DNA of 6,009 bases from an uncultured Bacilli bacterium (GTDB lineage: Bacteria > Bacillota_I > Bacilli_A > RF39 > UBA660). Shown here piece by piece: positions 4,872 to 6,009 of the stretch (its first letter is position 1; every line of letters starts with the position of its first letter). The DNA is taken from positions 1-6,009 of the forward strand of contig CAJUNE010000045.1 of assembly GCA_910587745.1 (NCBI GenBank). Direction: 5' to 3'. Both the position numbers and the translations under genes were made by a program. The notes beneath the pieces are model-generated. The model was not told the DNA's origin. It made no database searches and saw only the letters and a list, made by a program, of their open reading frames with translations.

Positions 4872-6009
4872 ATGAGAAGAAAGATTGTAATATTTATAGG
4901 TATTTTAAGTGTTTTATTAATAAGTATGTTCTTTTTAAATTTTAAAAGCGAAAAAAATCCTGATTTAAAAGTAGATAAATTTATTAATGTAGATGTTGAT
5001 AAAGATGAATTATTAGAAAAAGTAAATAAAAAGCTTAATAGTATGTCTCTTGATGAGAAGATAGCGCAATTGTTTGTTGTTGCTTGGAGAGATTCTGATA
5101 CTTATGATGATTTATATAGATTATTTAGGGATAAAAAGTTAGGTGGCTTTATTCTTTTTAGAGAAAATATGGCTACTTATGATAAAACTAAAACTTTAAT
5201 ATCTAATTTACAAGCTTATAATGATATGCCTTTAATTATTGGCATGGATCAAGAAGGTGGGCTTGTTCAAAGACTTAAATATTTAAAAGATGTTAAAGTA
5301 ACTGACATACCTTATATGTATTACTTAGGTAAAACTAAAGATGAGAATCTTGCTTATCAAGTTGGTAAAGTTATGGCAAGAGAACTTAGAACTATTGGTG
5401 TTAATGTTGTGTTTTCTCCAGATATAGATATTTATTCTAATCCTAAAAATACAGTTATAGGAAAAAGAAGTTTTGGCAGTGATTATTTATTAGTTAATAA
5501 AATGGCGGGAAGTTTAGCTAAAGGATTAGAGGAAACAGGTGTTATTCCAACTTATAAACACTTTCCAGGGCATGGGGATACTGACGTTGATTCACATGTA
5601 GATTTACCTATTATTAATAAAAGCTATGAAGAATTAAAAGCTTTGGAATTACAAACATTTTCATATGCAGTAAATAATAATGCTAAATTAATTATGGTTG
5701 GTCATATAGCTTTGCCTAATATTACTGGTGATAATACACCTGCATCTTTATCAAAAGTGTTAATAACTGATATTTTGAAGAAAGACTTAAATTATAATGG
5801 CCTTGTCATAACAGACGCTCTTAATATGAAAGCTTTAACTGATAATTATACACAAGAAGAAATAATTGTTAAAGCAATAGAAGCTGGTGTTGATATTTTA
5901 CTTATGCCTGATGATATAGAAAAATCTTTAGATTATGTAAAAAATAATATAAGTGAAGAAAGAATTAATGAATCTGTTAAAAAGATATTAATGTTTAAAT
6001 ATAGTTATT
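4872..6009 (+). CDS. nagZ: GH3 beta-N-acetylglucosaminidase, membrane-anchored or secreted (3' truncated)
   Basis: The frame runs uninterrupted from ATG 4872 (GGTGG at 4862-4866 as ribosome site) off the right edge, showing 379 residues. GH3 enzymes of the NagZ type remove terminal beta-linked N-acetylglucosamine, typically from peptidoglycan fragments. Residues 1-3 are basic (MRR) and about 4-23 are hydrophobic without a lipobox cysteine, so this is a signal peptide or N-terminal anchor that places the enzyme outside the membrane, as in Gram-positive relatives. The TIM-barrel landmarks are SLDEKIAQLF near the start, the substrate-binding loop GMDQEGGLVQR (D126-R133), the NagZ signature KHFPGHGDTDVDSH (229-242) whose DSH supplies the Asp-His general acid/base dyad (D240, H242), and VITDALNMKAL with probable nucleophile D315. 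All catalytic residues are present. What remains outside the window is probably the end of the barrel or an extra C-terminal part. The symbol follows family resemblance; substrate preference is not proven. Confidence 0.93.
   Translation, partial: MRRKIVIFIGILSVLLISMFFLNFKSEKNPDLKVDKFINVDVDKDELLEKVNKKLNSMSLDEKIAQLFVVAWRDSDTYDDLYRLFRDKKLGGFILFRENMATYDKTKTLISNLQAYNDMPLIIGMDQEGGLVQRLKYLKDVKVTDIPYMYYLGKTKDENLAYQVGKVMARELRTIGVNVVFSPDIDIYSNPKNTVIGKRSFGSDYLLVNKMAGSLAKGLEETGVIPTYKHFPGHGDTDVDSHVDLPIINKSYEELKALELQTFSYAVNNNAKLIMVGHIALPNITGDNTPASLSKVLITDILKKDLNYNGLVITDALNMKALTDNYTQEEIIVKAIEAGVDILLMPDDIEKSLDYVKNNISEERINESVKKILMFKYSY

Noticed and set aside
1..6009. Mycoplasma-type genetic code (TGA as Trp)
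   Set aside because: Conserved Trp positions use TGG, the first gene ends at TGA followed directly by TAG, and no long frame needs TGA read-through.
1..6009. CRISPR array, tRNA, rRNA, insertion sequence or DGR template repeat elsewhere in the window
   Set aside because: Reading both strands by eye gave no regularly spaced repeats, no cloverleaf or rRNA-like stretch, no transposase and no second copy of the 105-200 region.

Overview
The window is about 6 kb of very AT-rich bacterial DNA with every recognisable gene on the + strand. TGG encodes Trp in conserved SecA positions and TGA ends the first gene, so the standard bacterial code applies. Shine-Dalgarno sites are strong (AGGGAGG, AAAGGAG, GGAAGG) and several genes have extended -10 promoters of the form TGnTATAAT. 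With the SecA sequence type, this suggests a low-GC Bacilli or Mycoplasmatota relative, perhaps an uncultured gut lineage such as RF39 or Erysipelotrichales. The placement is inferred from style and remembered family resemblance, not from a search.

Layout. (1) Positions 1-272 hold the 3' end of a secreted or surface C-type-lectin-like protein ending in a GVRPVINLKAD tail, followed by a clear rho-independent terminator. Within it, about 93 bases (105-197) change sharply in composition to 56% GC, and nearly all codons there end in C or T with scrambled first and second positions. This is what the variable region of a diversity-generating retroelement (DGR) looks like, and it is the most interesting signal in the window. 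(2) 419-1033 is an unrecognised 204-residue helical protein with a C-terminal four-cysteine probable zinc site. (3) 1107-3587 is a complete secA of 826 residues. (4) 3588-3849 is a gene-free spacer with an imperfect hairpin just after secA and a promoter at its far end. (5) 3850-4772 holds a small two-helix membrane protein, a possible 27-residue single-helix ORF overlapping its end, and an XRE-family regulator fused to two membrane helices. The regulator has its own promoter, with a 13-bp dyad over the -35 and a strong terminator behind it. (6) 4872 to the window end is the 5' part of a membrane-anchored or secreted GH3 beta-N-acetylglucosaminidase (NagZ type).

The genes do not form one pathway. 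SecA is housekeeping export machinery and could export both the lectin-like protein and the GH3 enzyme. The GH3 enzyme suggests that this organism handles peptidoglycan or other N-acetylglucosamine glycans. The membrane-protein/XRE pair looks like an independent small regulatory module inserted between housekeeping genes. No reverse transcriptase or template repeat lies in the window, so the DGR reading depends on sequence outside it.
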